NCBI RefSeq assembly: GCF_024623785.1
Contig: NZ_JANKBZ010000029.1
Coordinates: forward strand, 62,001 to 126,000
Source of the DNA: Archangium lipolyticum
Lineage (GTDB): Bacteria > Myxococcota > Myxococcia > Myxococcales > Myxococcaceae
Length of the DNA: 64,000 nucleotides
Direction: 5' to 3'
Part shown: positions 54,395 to 61,914 of the stretch, piece after piece
Numbering within the stretch: the first letter of the stretch is position 1
Layout: the number at the start of each line of letters is the position of its first letter
Program-made: the position numbers and the translations under genes
The notes under the pieces: model-generated
Seen by the model: only the letters and a program-made list of their open reading frames with translations
What the model was told of the DNA's origin: nothing
The model's database searches: none

Positions 54395-55792
54395 ATGATT
54401 CCTCCTCGCATTCCGATGCCACGCCTCCTCCAGCTCCACCAGTGGGTCGCCCACCCGCTGCGGTTCATGGAGGAGTCAGTACGCCGCTACGGCGATAGCT
54501 TCGTGATGCAGTTCCCCAACAGCCCTCCGTTCCTCTTCACCCGGGACCTGGAGATGATCCGCCAGATCTTCACAGGCAAGCCGGAGGACCTCCATGTGGG
54601 GCCGGTGAACCGGGTCCTGGAGGGCATGGTGGGAAAGCACTCCCTGCTGCTGCTCGATGGACAGGAGCACATCCGCGAACGGCGGATGATGACGCCTCCC
54701 TTCCACGGAGAACGGATGCTGGCCTACGGATTGTCCATGCGCGAGTCCGCCAGCCGTTCCATCGACCGGTGGCCGCGAGACAAGGCCTTCACCCTCCACG
54801 AGGTATTCCAGGACATCACCCTGGACATCATCCTCAAGACGGTCTTCGGCCTCTCCGAGGGGGAGATGCTCGAGCGCTTCCGCGAGCTGTTCGTGCGGAT
54901 GCTGAACATGGGCTCGCGGGATGCGGTGCTGTACCTGAGCGCCCTGCTCCCGGCGGAGCGGATGCTCCAGATGCTCGCGGTGGGGAGGGACCCCATCCGG
55001 CTCGGGCCCGTGAAGGCCGATGTGAGCTGGGCCCTGCCGTGGACCCAGCTCAGCCGCCTCATGCGGGAGGTGGACAGCTACCTCTTCGCGGAGATGGACC
55101 GGCGCCGCGCCGAGGGCGTCGAGAAGCGCGAGGATGTCCTGTCGATGCTCATGCAGGCGCGTGACGAGCACGGCCAGCCCATGTCCAGCCAGGAGCTGCG
55201 CGACGAGGCCATCACCCTCCTGGCGGCCGGACACGAGACCACCGCGACCACGCTCTCGTGGGCCTTCCACTTCGTCCTCCAACACCCGGAGGTGGAGGAG
55301 AAACTCCGTGCGGAGCTCCAGCAGGTGGCGGGAACGGGGCCACTCGCCCCCGAGCAGGTGAATCGGCTGGAGTACCTGGATGCGACCTTGAAGGAGACGT
55401 TGCGTCTGGTGCCCGTCGCCCCCGTGGTGGGCCGGGTGCTGCAACGGCCGATGAAGGTGGGCGAGTGGGAGCTGCCCGCCGGCATGGCCGTGATGGCATG
55501 CGCCTACCTCACCCATCGCCGCCCGGACCTGTGGCCTGAGCCCGAGCGCTTCAACCCGGAGCGCTTCATCGGCAAGCGGCCGAGCCCTCACGAGTACTTC
55601 CCCTTCGGAGGAGGGGCGCGGCGCTGCCTCGGCATGGCCTTCGCCAACTACGAGATGCGGATCGTCTTCGCCGAGGTCCTCCGCCGGGTGAAGCTCCGGC
55701 CCGCCACGCCCTACGCGTTCCGGGTGGCGCGGCGAGGCGTCACCCTGACGCCCGCGGGCGGGGTGCCCGTCCTCGTCGACTCGCGAAACTGA
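54395..55792 (+). CDS. Cytochrome P450 (long-chain, microsomal-like type)
   Basis: A 465-residue P450. Helix I reads LLAAGHETTATTLSW, ExxR is in TLKETLRLVP, the PERF region is FNPERFIGKR and the heme loop is FPFGGGARRCLGMAFA with Cys411. It resembles the CYP102/CYP110-like group rather than the CYP107-like enzyme at 42384. N-terminal IPPRIPMPRLLQLHQWVAHPLRFM has no signal peptide. No redox partner gene is adjacent. It lies between an aldo/keto reductase gene and a flavin monooxygenase gene, all on the plus strand, and its substrate is unknown. Confidence 0.95.
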   Translation: MIPPRIPMPRLLQLHQWVAHPLRFMEESVRRYGDSFVMQFPNSPPFLFTRDLEMIRQIFTGKPEDLHVGPVNRVLEGMVGKHSLLLLDGQEHIRERRMMTPPFHGERMLAYGLSMRESASRSIDRWPRDKAFTLHEVFQDITLDIILKTVFGLSEGEMLERFRELFVRMLNMGSRDAVLYLSALLPAERMLQMLAVGRDPIRLGPVKADVSWALPWTQLSRLMREVDSYLFAEMDRRRAEGVEKREDVLSMLMQARDEHGQPMSSQELRDEAITLLAAGHETTATTLSWAFHFVLQHPEVEEKLRAELQQVAGTGPLAPEQVNRLEYLDATLKETLRLVPVAPVVGRVLQRPMKVGEWELPAGMAVMACAYLTHRRPDLWPEPERFNPERFIGKRPSPHEYFPFGGGARRCLGMAFANYEMRIVFAEVLRRVKLRPATPYAFRVARRGVTLTPAGGVPVLVDSRN

Positions 55793-55850
55793 GATCCTTG
55801 TACCGCGGCGAGTGGATCGTGACTCCAGCGGGGCGGCTATGCTCCGCGGC

Positions 55851-57113
55851 ATGGCGAACATCGCGATCGTAGGAGCGGGCCAGGCGGGGCTCTTCCTGGG
55901 CTTCGGCCTGCTCGAGGACGGACACGACGTCACCCTGTTTTCCGAGCACACCCCCGATGCGATCCTGAATGGCCGGGTCCCCTCCGGCATGGGGCTCTTC
56001 GAGGACGCGGTGAAGAAGGAAGCCGCGCTCGGGCTCACGTTCTGGGAAGACGTGATGACGCGGGGGGAAGGTGCCATCCTCGAGCTGCTCAACCCCGATG
56101 GCGCCGTCGGGCTGCGTATCGCCCCTCCCGTCCCGCGACCCCATCGAAGCGTCGATCAGCGGTTGAAGAACTCACGGTGGATGCGGGAGCTGGAGCGCCG
56201 CGGCGCATCCATTCGCGTCGTTCCCCTGGCGAATGCGGACGAGTTCGATGCGCACGTCACGGGCTTCGACCTCGTCGTGGTCGCCACCGGCAAGGGCTCG
56301 CTCTCCAGCCTGTTCGCGAGAGATGCCCGGCGGAGCCCCTTCGACAAGCCGCAGCGCCACATCACCGGCTTCCACGTGAAGAACTTCCGGCCCGAGCTGC
56401 GCAGCGGGACCATTCGGGTCCTGCCGGGTCTGGGCGAGGTGGTCATCACGCCGTTCTACGGCCGGGAGAACATCAAGGGGCGCTTCCTGCTCCTCGAGGG
56501 CATCCCGGGCGGACCGCTCGATTTCCTCTCGCGTGAGCTGCCGGGCCGCGAGCTGTTGGAGGAGTGCAAGCGAACCCTCCGCCGGCTGCTCCCCGGGCAG
56601 CTGGATGACCTGCAAGAGGCGGAGCTTCCCACCGAGCAGTGCTGGCTTCGCGGCACCATCACCCCCACCGTCCGCCATCCGGTGGGCCGGCTGGCCTCGG
56701 GCAGGGTGGTGATCGGCCTGGGCGACGCCCTCATGCTGCATGACCCGCTGGCCGCGCAGGGGGGCAACAACGCGACCCACATGGCGGACTTCTACCGGAC
56801 CCGCATCCGGGAGCACGCCGGGCGTCCCTTCACGGCGGAGTGGATGCAACGGACCTTCGATGACTTCTGGCTCGACCATGGCCAATACGCGATGGGCGTG
56901 ACGGCCGGCCTGCTCATGCCGCCAGCACCGCACCAGCAGGCGGTGCTCGCCTCGGCGCACCATGTGCCCGCGGTGGCGACGGCGTTGATCAATGGCCTGT
57001 ACGACCCCAGAGCCCTCTTCCCCTGGTTCGTCGACCCCGCCGTCACCCGCGAGTTCCTGCTCTCCCAGGGCGTCCCACCCCCCTTGCTGGAGCAGCTCTG
57101 GAAGCCCTCGTAA
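55851..57113 (+). CDS. Styrene monooxygenase-like FAD-dependent oxygenase
   Basis: A 420-residue flavoprotein starting with the FAD Rossmann loop IAIVGAGQAGLFLGFGLL. HTPDAILNGRVPSG and PPVPRPHRSVDQRL resemble StyA/indole monooxygenases, and VVIGLGDALMLHDPLAAQGGNN is the second FAD motif with the GD and the Pro-x-x-x-Gly-x-Gly region. StyA enzymes epoxidise aryl alkenes with reduced FAD supplied by a separate reductase (StyB). No styB-like gene is next to it, though the nitroreductase at 52683 could in principle help. ATG 55851 is used; an ATG four codons earlier is possible. The ribosome site is weak. Confidence 0.85.
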   Translation: MANIAIVGAGQAGLFLGFGLLEDGHDVTLFSEHTPDAILNGRVPSGMGLFEDAVKKEAALGLTFWEDVMTRGEGAILELLNPDGAVGLRIAPPVPRPHRSVDQRLKNSRWMRELERRGASIRVVPLANADEFDAHVTGFDLVVVATGKGSLSSLFARDARRSPFDKPQRHITGFHVKNFRPELRSGTIRVLPGLGEVVITPFYGRENIKGRFLLLEGIPGGPLDFLSRELPGRELLEECKRTLRRLLPGQLDDLQEAELPTEQCWLRGTITPTVRHPVGRLASGRVVIGLGDALMLHDPLAAQGGNNATHMADFYRTRIREHAGRPFTAEWMQRTFDDFWLDHGQYAMGVTAGLLMPPAPHQQAVLASAHHVPAVATALINGLYDPRALFPWFVDPAVTREFLLSQGVPPPLLEQLWKPS

Positions 57114-57231
57114 GGCGCACCAGCGCTGCTTCGCTCTCGCCGGAGGCCTCCGGCGGCGGGCTCGACAGCCTTCTCATGCTTTTCTTATGCTTGAGCGAAG
57201 CGAGTCCCGAGGCGAGGTCCTGGAGAGGCGG

Positions 57232-58092
57232 ATGAGCCACGTGGGGAGCATCAGGAGGGTTCTCGTCACCGGCAGCTCGGGACAGCTCGGCGCGGAGATC
57301 TGTCGGCAACTCTCCGGCGAGTACCAGGTGACGGGCCTGGACACCGCACCTGGACCCTTCACGCAGGTCATCGGGAGCGTGGATGACCGTGCGCTCGTCT
57401 TCGCCCAGGTCGCGCGGGTGGACGCGGTCATCCACGTGGCCTCGCTGCACGCCCCACACCGGGAACTGCTGCCGAAGTCGCGCTTCATCGACGTGAACGT
57501 GCAGGGAGCGCTCCATCTGCTCGAGGCGGCGGCGGAGCACCGTTGCCAGCGCTTCGTGTACACGAGCACGACCTCGGTCTACGGGCGCGCGATGGAGCCC
57601 CGAGCGGATGCCGCCATCTGGGTGACGGAGGAGCTCGCGCCCGGGCCGCGAGACATCTACGACGTCACCAAGCTGGCCGCGGAGCAGCTCTGCCGGCTCA
57701 TCCACGAGGAGACGGGGCTGCCCGTCATCACCCTGCGCACCTCGCGCTTCTATCCGCAGCCGAGGGAGCTGATGGCCATCCACCGGCTCCACCGGGGGCT
57801 GGACTTGCGCGACTGCGCGTGGGCCCATCGGTTGGCGCTCGAATCCCCGGTGCCCTTCGGGCTGTACAACATCTCCGCCCGCTCGCCCTTCCGGCGCGAG
57901 GACCTGACGGAGCTGCTGCACGACGCATCGGCCGTCATCCGCCGCCGGGCCCCCACGGTGGCCGGACTGCTCCTCCAGCAAGGCATCCCCCTCCCCTCGC
58001 GCCTGGACCGGGTCTACGTCATCGAGCGGGCCGAAGCCGAGCTGGGCTTCCATCCCCGATTCAACGCACTCGAGCTCCTGCGGGACGAGTGA
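57232..58092 (+). CDS. NAD-dependent epimerase/dehydratase (extended SDR)
   Basis: A 286-residue extended SDR. Cofactor loop VLVTGSSGQLGAEI, the acidic residue after strand 2 (GLDTAP), catalytic region TSTTSVYGRAME and YDVTKLAAE with the Tyr/Lys pair, then TSRFYPQP. The short length and the divergent C-terminal half make the sugar or other substrate unclear. ATG 57232 has GGAG about seven bases upstream. It is the last intact gene of the plus-strand oxidoreductase series; a decayed zone follows at once. Confidence 0.85.
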   Translation: MSHVGSIRRVLVTGSSGQLGAEICRQLSGEYQVTGLDTAPGPFTQVIGSVDDRALVFAQVARVDAVIHVASLHAPHRELLPKSRFIDVNVQGALHLLEAAAEHRCQRFVYTSTTSVYGRAMEPRADAAIWVTEELAPGPRDIYDVTKLAAEQLCRLIHEETGLPVITLRTSRFYPQPRELMAIHRLHRGLDLRDCAWAHRLALESPVPFGLYNISARSPFRREDLTELLHDASAVIRRRAPTVAGLLLQQGIPLPSRLDRVYVIERAEAELGFHPRFNALELLRDE

Positions 58093-58197
58093 ACGCCGAC
58101 CTCCTCACGTCCAGGAGCACGGCCCCCCTCCGGCACCGGCGGCTCCATGGTGAAGAGCACCATCCGCACGGTGGACGGCTCGGTGCGCATCGGTTGC

Positions 58198-58262
58198 CAT
58201 GACACTGGTCAACCCGGGCTCGACCGACACCGACTGGATGGGGGACAGAACGCCTGAACCGC
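58198..58262 (+). pseudogene. SDR C-terminal scrap
   Basis: The plus strand reads MTLVNPGSTDTDWMGDRTPE, which matches the NPGPTDTGWM-type segment after the active site in SDR enzymes. No upstream SDR coding is present, and other sequence takes over after about 20 codons, so this is a fragment. Confidence 0.4.
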
Positions 58263-58269
58263 ACGACGC

Positions 58270-58640
58270 TGGTTCGATGCGCTGGAGGCCACGGCCATTC
58301 CGAAGGAGTGGAATCCGGAGAAGGCGGACCGGCTTCGCCGTGCCGCCTTCGCGTTCATGAGCCTCCCCGATGGCTCGCTGCTCGTGCTCGTGAACACTGG
58401 AGTCAAGGCACCGCCCGCGGTGGCGCTGCTCGGTTCGGAAGGCTGGCTTCGTGGCTGAAAGCGAAGAAGGTCAAGGCGCCAAGGGCGAAGGCCTTCGATT
58501 TCGCGGCCTGGCTCGACGGTGACGCCGCCCCCCCGCGGCGCAAGCGCCGGTGGTCGCCGCACGCAAGCCCGAGCCGACCCCGGTGATGAAGAAGCTCGGA
58601 CCGAAGACGCAGCGGTTTGCGGAAAAACGACCAAGTCGAA
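58270..58640 (+). pseudogene. SUKH-like (SMI1/KNR4) gene remnant in three frames
   Basis: Coding sequence runs as WFDALEATAIPKEWNPEKADR through SLPDGSLLVLVNTG to GSEGW (frame 1, stopped at 58456), then RLASWLKAKKVKAPRAKAFDF and AAWLDGDAAP (another frame), then RKPEPTPVMKKLGPKTQRF (third frame). Together they resemble a myxobacterial SMI1/KNR4-like protein with an internal deletion and two frame changes. The N-terminal part is missing. SUKH proteins are often immunity factors against nuclease toxins; that role here is only a possibility. It runs into an IS91-like scrap on the other strand. Confidence 0.45.
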
Positions 58641-58814
58641 CGTCCTCCTGAGCAACTCCGCCCAATTCACTCTCGGCGTCCTCTCCTTCCTGGCCGCTAC
58701 CTCAAGCCTCGCGCTCGCCTCCTCCGCACCTGCTTGAGGGACCAGAAATGGCCGCAGTTTGGCGCCTGGAGCGAAGACGCCGTGGAACCTCGTGAGGTTT
58801 GCCCGAGGCGGAGG
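58623..58814 (-). mobile_element. IS91-type transposase fragment
   Basis: The minus strand encodes LTRFHGVFAPGAKLRPFLVP, a typical segment of IS91/ISCR transposases just after the catalytic region, and then TPRVNWAELLRRTFDLVVF, which aligns with the W-A-x-LL-x-R-x-F stretch before the C-terminal zinc site. Everything before and after is absent, so only about 64 codons remain. Its end abuts the SUKH-like remnant, suggesting that transposition or recombination damaged that gene. Confidence 0.55.
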
Positions 58815-58949
58815 CAACGACGCCTGGGCCCGTCGAGGGCACTCCTCCGAATCAGGGCTCACCACGCTGGCCTATCCTCACAGGTGCAACAGCCCCGAAG
58901 GATAGGATACGGGATGGCCAACCATTCAGGGGGGGGCTCGCAGGGGTCT

Positions 58950-59060
58950 TCAGCTTCGGCCCCCAGGACAGTCCTCACACTCGCCGGTGCGGCAGTCGGG
59001 CGGCGTGTAGTTGCAGGTGTCGGTCCCCTCCACGGCGTGCCGTAGGCATCGTCCATCCGA
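58950..59060 (-). pseudogene. C-terminal scrap of a Cys-rich protein
   Basis: The minus strand reads GTDTCNYTPPDCRTGECEDC and then PGGRS before a stop at 58950-58952, with third codon positions almost all G or C. There is no start codon or upstream part, since the TetR gene ends next to it. Probably the tail of a secreted Cys-rich protein. Family unknown. Confidence 0.35.
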
Positions 59061-59066
59061 GGGGGG

Positions 59067-59630
59067 TCAGGCGCGCTCGCTCCCGGCGAACAGGGTGCGG
59101 GTCCAGGGCGCGTCGACCTCGTCGGCGCCGATGGCGACGAGCACGTTGGCCAGGAGCCCATCCGCGATGAGGCTCCGGACCTGGTCGTCAGACGCACCAG
59201 ACGCGCTACGCACGTACTCCACCTGCTTGGCGTAGCAGGCGCGGATGGCTTCGCGGATGGGAGGCTCCGAAGCCGCGCAGTTGGCGTGCATCAACACTCG
59301 CAGCAGGTCCCGGTCGTCCTGGATGAGCCGCGCGTATGCGGTCCGCATCGCGGCCAGCACCGTCTCCGGCTCGCGGCCCCGCGCCTTCGCCACCGCATCC
59401 GTCATGTTCTCGCGCAGCAGCGCGGCGCAGTGGTCGATGACCGCCACGAACAGCGCCTCCTTGTCGGGGAAGAGCCGGTACACGTACGCCTGCGAGATGC
59501 CCGCGGCCTTGGCCACCTCCGCGGTGGTCGTGCCGTAATAGCCCCGCGCCGCGAAGGCCTGGATGGCGGTGCGGAGCACGGTGCCGCGGCGCTCGTCGGC
59601 GGTGGACAGCTTCCGGGATGTCACGGGCAT
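59067..59630 (-). CDS. TetR/AcrR family repressor of the divergent NTF2-like gene
   Basis: A 187-residue TetR regulator. The DNA-binding part is LRTAIQAFAARGYYGTTTAEVAKAAGISQAYVYRLFPDKEAL (residues about 20-60, written in full only as family pattern G-x-x-x-T-T-x-x-V-A-x-x-A-G-I-S-x-x-x-x-Y-x-x-F-x-x-K). The C-terminal domain is the generic helical ligand pocket. ATG 59630 is chosen; three bases upstream begins an operator copy. Further copies lie upstream of the divergent gene, so it very likely represses both itself and that gene. Confidence 0.9.
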   Translation of the reverse strand: MPVTSRKLSTADERRGTVLRTAIQAFAARGYYGTTTAEVAKAAGISQAYVYRLFPDKEALFVAVIDHCAALLRENMTDAVAKARGREPETVLAAMRTAYARLIQDDRDLLRVLMHANCAASEPPIREAIRACYAKQVEYVRSASGASDDQVRSLIADGLLANVLVAIGADEVDAPWTRTLFAGSERA

Positions 59631-59632
59631 GT

Positions 59633-59648
59633 GAGTAACTAATCGCTC
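59633..59648. promoter_or_regulatory. TetR operator copy 1
   Basis: GAGTAACTAATCGCTC, directly upstream of the TetR start codon. It shares the GAGT...AAT..CTC frame of the copies at 59757 and 59815, and the flanking sequence again gives GTGAG/CTCAC ends. Position fits autoregulation. Confidence 0.6.
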
Positions 59649-59740
59649 ACTCCGCTCACCGTCAAGGTCCTCCACCTCCACACCCCACCACACAGTGCCC
59701 CAGACTCCACAGGCATCCACGGTCCTGGGCTTCCTGTCGC

Positions 59741-59768
59741 TTGACACGAAATCTGTGAGTGGTTAATT
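59741..59768 (+). promoter_or_regulatory. Sigma-70-type promoter of the NTF2-like gene
   Basis: TTGACA at 59741-59746, a 16-bp spacer and TTAATT at 59763-59768. The -10 box lies inside operator copy 2, so a bound TetR protein would block RNA polymerase. The -35 box is perfect, unusual for this GC-rich genome. Confidence 0.6.
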
Positions 59769-59772
59769 ACTC
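59757..59772. promoter_or_regulatory. TetR operator copy 2
   Basis: GAGTGGTTAATTACTC, with GAGT/ACTC arms and a TTAA centre. It overlaps the -10 region of the NTF2-like gene promoter. The 10 bases ATCTGTGAGT before and into it also precede copy 3. Confidence 0.65.
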
Positions 59773-59814
59773 CTCACGGGTCGCCGAGCGGCCCTTTTTT
59801 CAGGCCTCATCTGT

Positions 59815-59830
59815 GAGTGGTCAATCACTC
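59815..59830. promoter_or_regulatory. TetR operator copy 3
   Basis: GAGTGGTCAATCACTC, with GAGTG/CACTC arms, 58 bp from copy 2 and preceded by the same ATCTGT bases. It lies between the promoter and the ribosome site of the NTF2-like gene, where a bound repressor could block elongation. Confidence 0.65.
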
Positions 59831-59864
59831 ATTGTCCTCGAAGTACCCAACAAGGGAGTCCACC

Positions 59865-60320
59865 ATGAGCACCACCGACACCAACATCCAGGCGATTCGC
59901 AAGCAGGCGCAGCAGACGTTCTCCAACCACCTCGAGTACCTGTCGAGCGGCCGCATCAGCGAGTGGGTGGACCTGTTCACTGAGGACGGCGTGCTGGAGT
60001 TCCCCTACGGCCCGGAGGGCTTCCCCAAGAAGGTCACCGGCAAGGGCGAGCTGTACGAGTACATGAAGAACTTCCCCAAGCACTTCCAGGTGCGGTTCAA
60101 CGGGTTGCGCTTCCACGAGACGACCGACGCGTCGCTGGTGGTGGCGGAGTTCGCCAGCGAGGGCAAGGCGTTGACGACCGGCCGCCCCTACGATCAGAGG
60201 TACATCTCGCTCGTGGAGACGCGTGACGGGAAGATCTCCCGCTACGTGGATTTCTGGAACCCGCTGGTCGCCATGAAGTCCCTCGGCTCCGAGAACCTCG
60301 GTGCCTCGTTCCTCACCTGA
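59865..60320 (+). CDS. NTF2/SnoaL-like protein, PhzA/PhzB-like
   Basis: A 151-residue protein of the NTF2-like cone fold. EYLSSGRISEWVDLFTEDGVLEFPYGP is the usual start of SnoaL/PhzB-type members, and YISLVETRDGKISRYVDFWNPLVA the end, as in PhzA/PhzB. Family members bind or isomerise small ring compounds; PhzA/B act in phenazine building, but no other phz gene is here. AAGGGAG lies six bases before ATG 59865. The gene is alone and controlled by the divergent TetR protein through two operator copies, so a small aromatic inducer is plausible (inference). Confidence 0.88.
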   Translation: MSTTDTNIQAIRKQAQQTFSNHLEYLSSGRISEWVDLFTEDGVLEFPYGPEGFPKKVTGKGELYEYMKNFPKHFQVRFNGLRFHETTDASLVVAEFASEGKALTTGRPYDQRYISLVETRDGKISRYVDFWNPLVAMKSLGSENLGASFLT

Positions 60321-60796
60321 AGCCGGGTGATGAGCGGCCCACCGGCCCTGGTTCATGCCGGGGTCGGCGCCACCCTTTGCCGCATGGGCTTGCTCCGGCT
60401 ACGTGGGCAGTAGGTTGACGATGGCGACTTCTGCCTGACTGCCTCGGTGCGTATAGGCGGGAGGGGACCGTGTTGAGGGAGAGGGCTGGAACCGAGGGGT
60501 CGAGGAGGGCCGCTGACGGGAGCCCCCCGGGCTGTGCGCCAGGCCGGTGCAGAGAGCGTGCAGCCTCCTGGAGGCACACGCCGCCCCAAGCGGCCCCTCC
60601 TCCTGGAAGGACGCAGCAGGGCGTGGGCTTGTGGGGCAGCGCGACTGCTTACACGCTGAAGAGGATTCCCGCGAAGAGGCGGGCTCATACCTACGCGGTG
60701 GCTCGATTGGTGACGGATGCGCGAAACGCGGAAATATGATGGTCATCATATGACTGGACCGTTCCCCAACACCCGGAACAACCCAGGAGCTGAGCC
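60321..60796. other. Intergenic region without a supported gene
   Basis: Short open frames exist on both strands (one, plus-strand, reads AYTLKRIPAKRRAHTYAVARL near its end) but none has a start site, family motif or clear codon signal. The right end holds a near-perfect palindrome at 60734-60751 before an SDR gene. Confidence 0.45.
60734..60751. promoter_or_regulatory. Operator palindrome upstream of SDR gene
   Basis: ATATGATGGTCATCATAT has perfect 8-bp arms (ATATGATG/CATCATAT) around a two-base centre, in an A/T-rich patch inside GC-rich DNA, 45 bp before the SDR start codon. Its size and symmetry fit a TetR- or MarR-family dimer; the nearest unassigned regulator is the TetR gene at 63426. 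Confidence 0.6.
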
Positions 60797-61504
60797 ATGC
60801 AGATCAAGAATGCAGTCGCGCTGGTGACCGGCGCCAACCGTGGCCTTGGACTCGCCTTCGCGAAGGTCTTGCTCGAACGCGGCGCACGCAAGGTCTACGC
60901 GGCTGCTCGCGATCCATCGACCATCTCATTGCCCGGCCTCGTGCCGGTCCGGCTCGACGTGACCCGGCCCGAACAGGTCGAGGCGATCGCGCGCGAGGCC
61001 CGCGACGTGACGCTGCTGATCAACAACGCTGGCATCCTGAAGCGGACGACGCTCCTCGCCAACGACGCTCAGGCCGCCGCGCGAGAAGAGCTCGAGACCA
61101 ACTATCTGGGGCCGCTGGCAACGAGCAGCGCCTTCGCGCCGATTCTGGCCAGCCATGGCGGCGGCGCGATCGTCAACGTACTGTCCGTGCTCAGCTGGCT
61201 GTCCTTCCCTGGCACGTCGACCTACAGCGCCTCGAAGGCCGCGGCCTGGGCCCTGACCAACGGTCTGCGCAACGAGCTGCGTGGGCAGAAGACCCAGGTG
61301 TTGGGGCTGCACGTAGGCTACATGGACACCGACATGGCCCACGGCGTCACCGCGCCGAAATCCAACCCCACCGAGGTGGTGCGCCTGACGCTCGATGCGC
61401 TCGAAGCCGGTAGGGAAGAGATCCTCGCTGACCAGGTGAGTCGCAACGTCAAGCAGGGTCTGTCCGCCGAGCCGGGCGTCTATCTCGGCATCCCCGGTGC
61501 ATGA
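60797..61504 (+). CDS. SDR family oxidoreductase
   Basis: A 235-residue short-chain dehydrogenase. Cofactor loop TGANRGLGLA, YAAARDP after strand 2, LDVTRPEQV, LLINNAGI, catalytic Ser in LSVLSW and Tyr/Lys in YSASKAAA, then HVGYMDTDM. GANRG with AAR at the end of strand 2 favours NADP(H). Its substrate is unknown. It stands alone behind the palindromic operator, and converges with minus-strand gene scraps. Confidence 0.92.
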   Translation: MQIKNAVALVTGANRGLGLAFAKVLLERGARKVYAAARDPSTISLPGLVPVRLDVTRPEQVEAIAREARDVTLLINNAGILKRTTLLANDAQAAAREELETNYLGPLATSSAFAPILASHGGGAIVNVLSVLSWLSFPGTSTYSASKAAAWALTNGLRNELRGQKTQVLGLHVGYMDTDMAHGVTAPKSNPTEVVRLTLDALEAGREEILADQVSRNVKQGLSAEPGVYLGIPGA

Positions 61505-61559
61505 GGCGCTCCCGACGAGCAGAGCGCTCCGCGCCCCCGCCACTCGCGAAGAAGGGTAC

Positions 61560-61762
61560 CCGGTAGCTGAGGCCGTCCCTATGCGGAGCGCGAGCAGCGC
61601 CGCGGCCGCATGCTGCTGAGCCAGGAGAGCGGCATCGCCGAGGATGCCGTGCCGGATGGGCAGCGCGGTCTCCCTCGTCACCGGGACCGCCATCCAGGGC
61701 AGCTCGGGCCAGCGCTGCCTCACCAACGCGAGGCGCTGCTCATCGGCGGAGGATTCGCTCAT
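61560..61762 (-). pseudogene. 5' fragment of an unrecognised gene
   Basis: From ATG 61762, with AAGGGGG upstream, the minus strand reads MSESSADEQRLALVRQRWPE and on through RETALPIRHGILGDAALLAQQ with high third-position G/C. After about 65 codons the frame continues only as the shadow of the SDR gene. It starts 11 bp after the hydrolase tail at 61774, so the pair looks like part of a former leftward operon cut off by the SDR region. Confidence 0.4.
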
Positions 61763-61773
61763 CCCTGGCCCCC

Positions 61774-61914
61774 TTATAGGGGGGCGAAGAAGCGAGCGAG
61801 TCTCTCACCGACCCAGGCTGGATTGTCCTCGGCGAAGGTATGGCCGCTGTTGGGGACGAGTTCCGCCTCGACGTTCTCCGCGACCTGGAGCACGCAGCCG
61901 AGCGTCTGGGTCTG
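61774..61914 (-). pseudogene. C-terminal fragment of an alpha/beta hydrolase
   Basis: The minus strand reads VAENVEAELVPNSGHTFAED then NPAWVGERLARFFAPL and a stop. SGHTFAEDNPAWV-x-ERLARFF is the catalytic-His end of epoxide hydrolase-like alpha/beta hydrolases. Upstream, an in-frame stop codon and unrelated sequence follow within about 12 codons, so the first 85 percent of the gene is gone. Confidence 0.6.

Noticed and set aside
58209-58865. A 218-codon minus-strand gene
   Set aside because: Only its first third matches an IS91-type transposase; the remainder is the antisense of the SUKH-like remnant, so it is a chance open frame and not an intact gene.
59865-60320. Phenazine biosynthesis locus
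   Set aside because: PhzA/PhzB-like similarity alone; no phzC-G genes are in the window.
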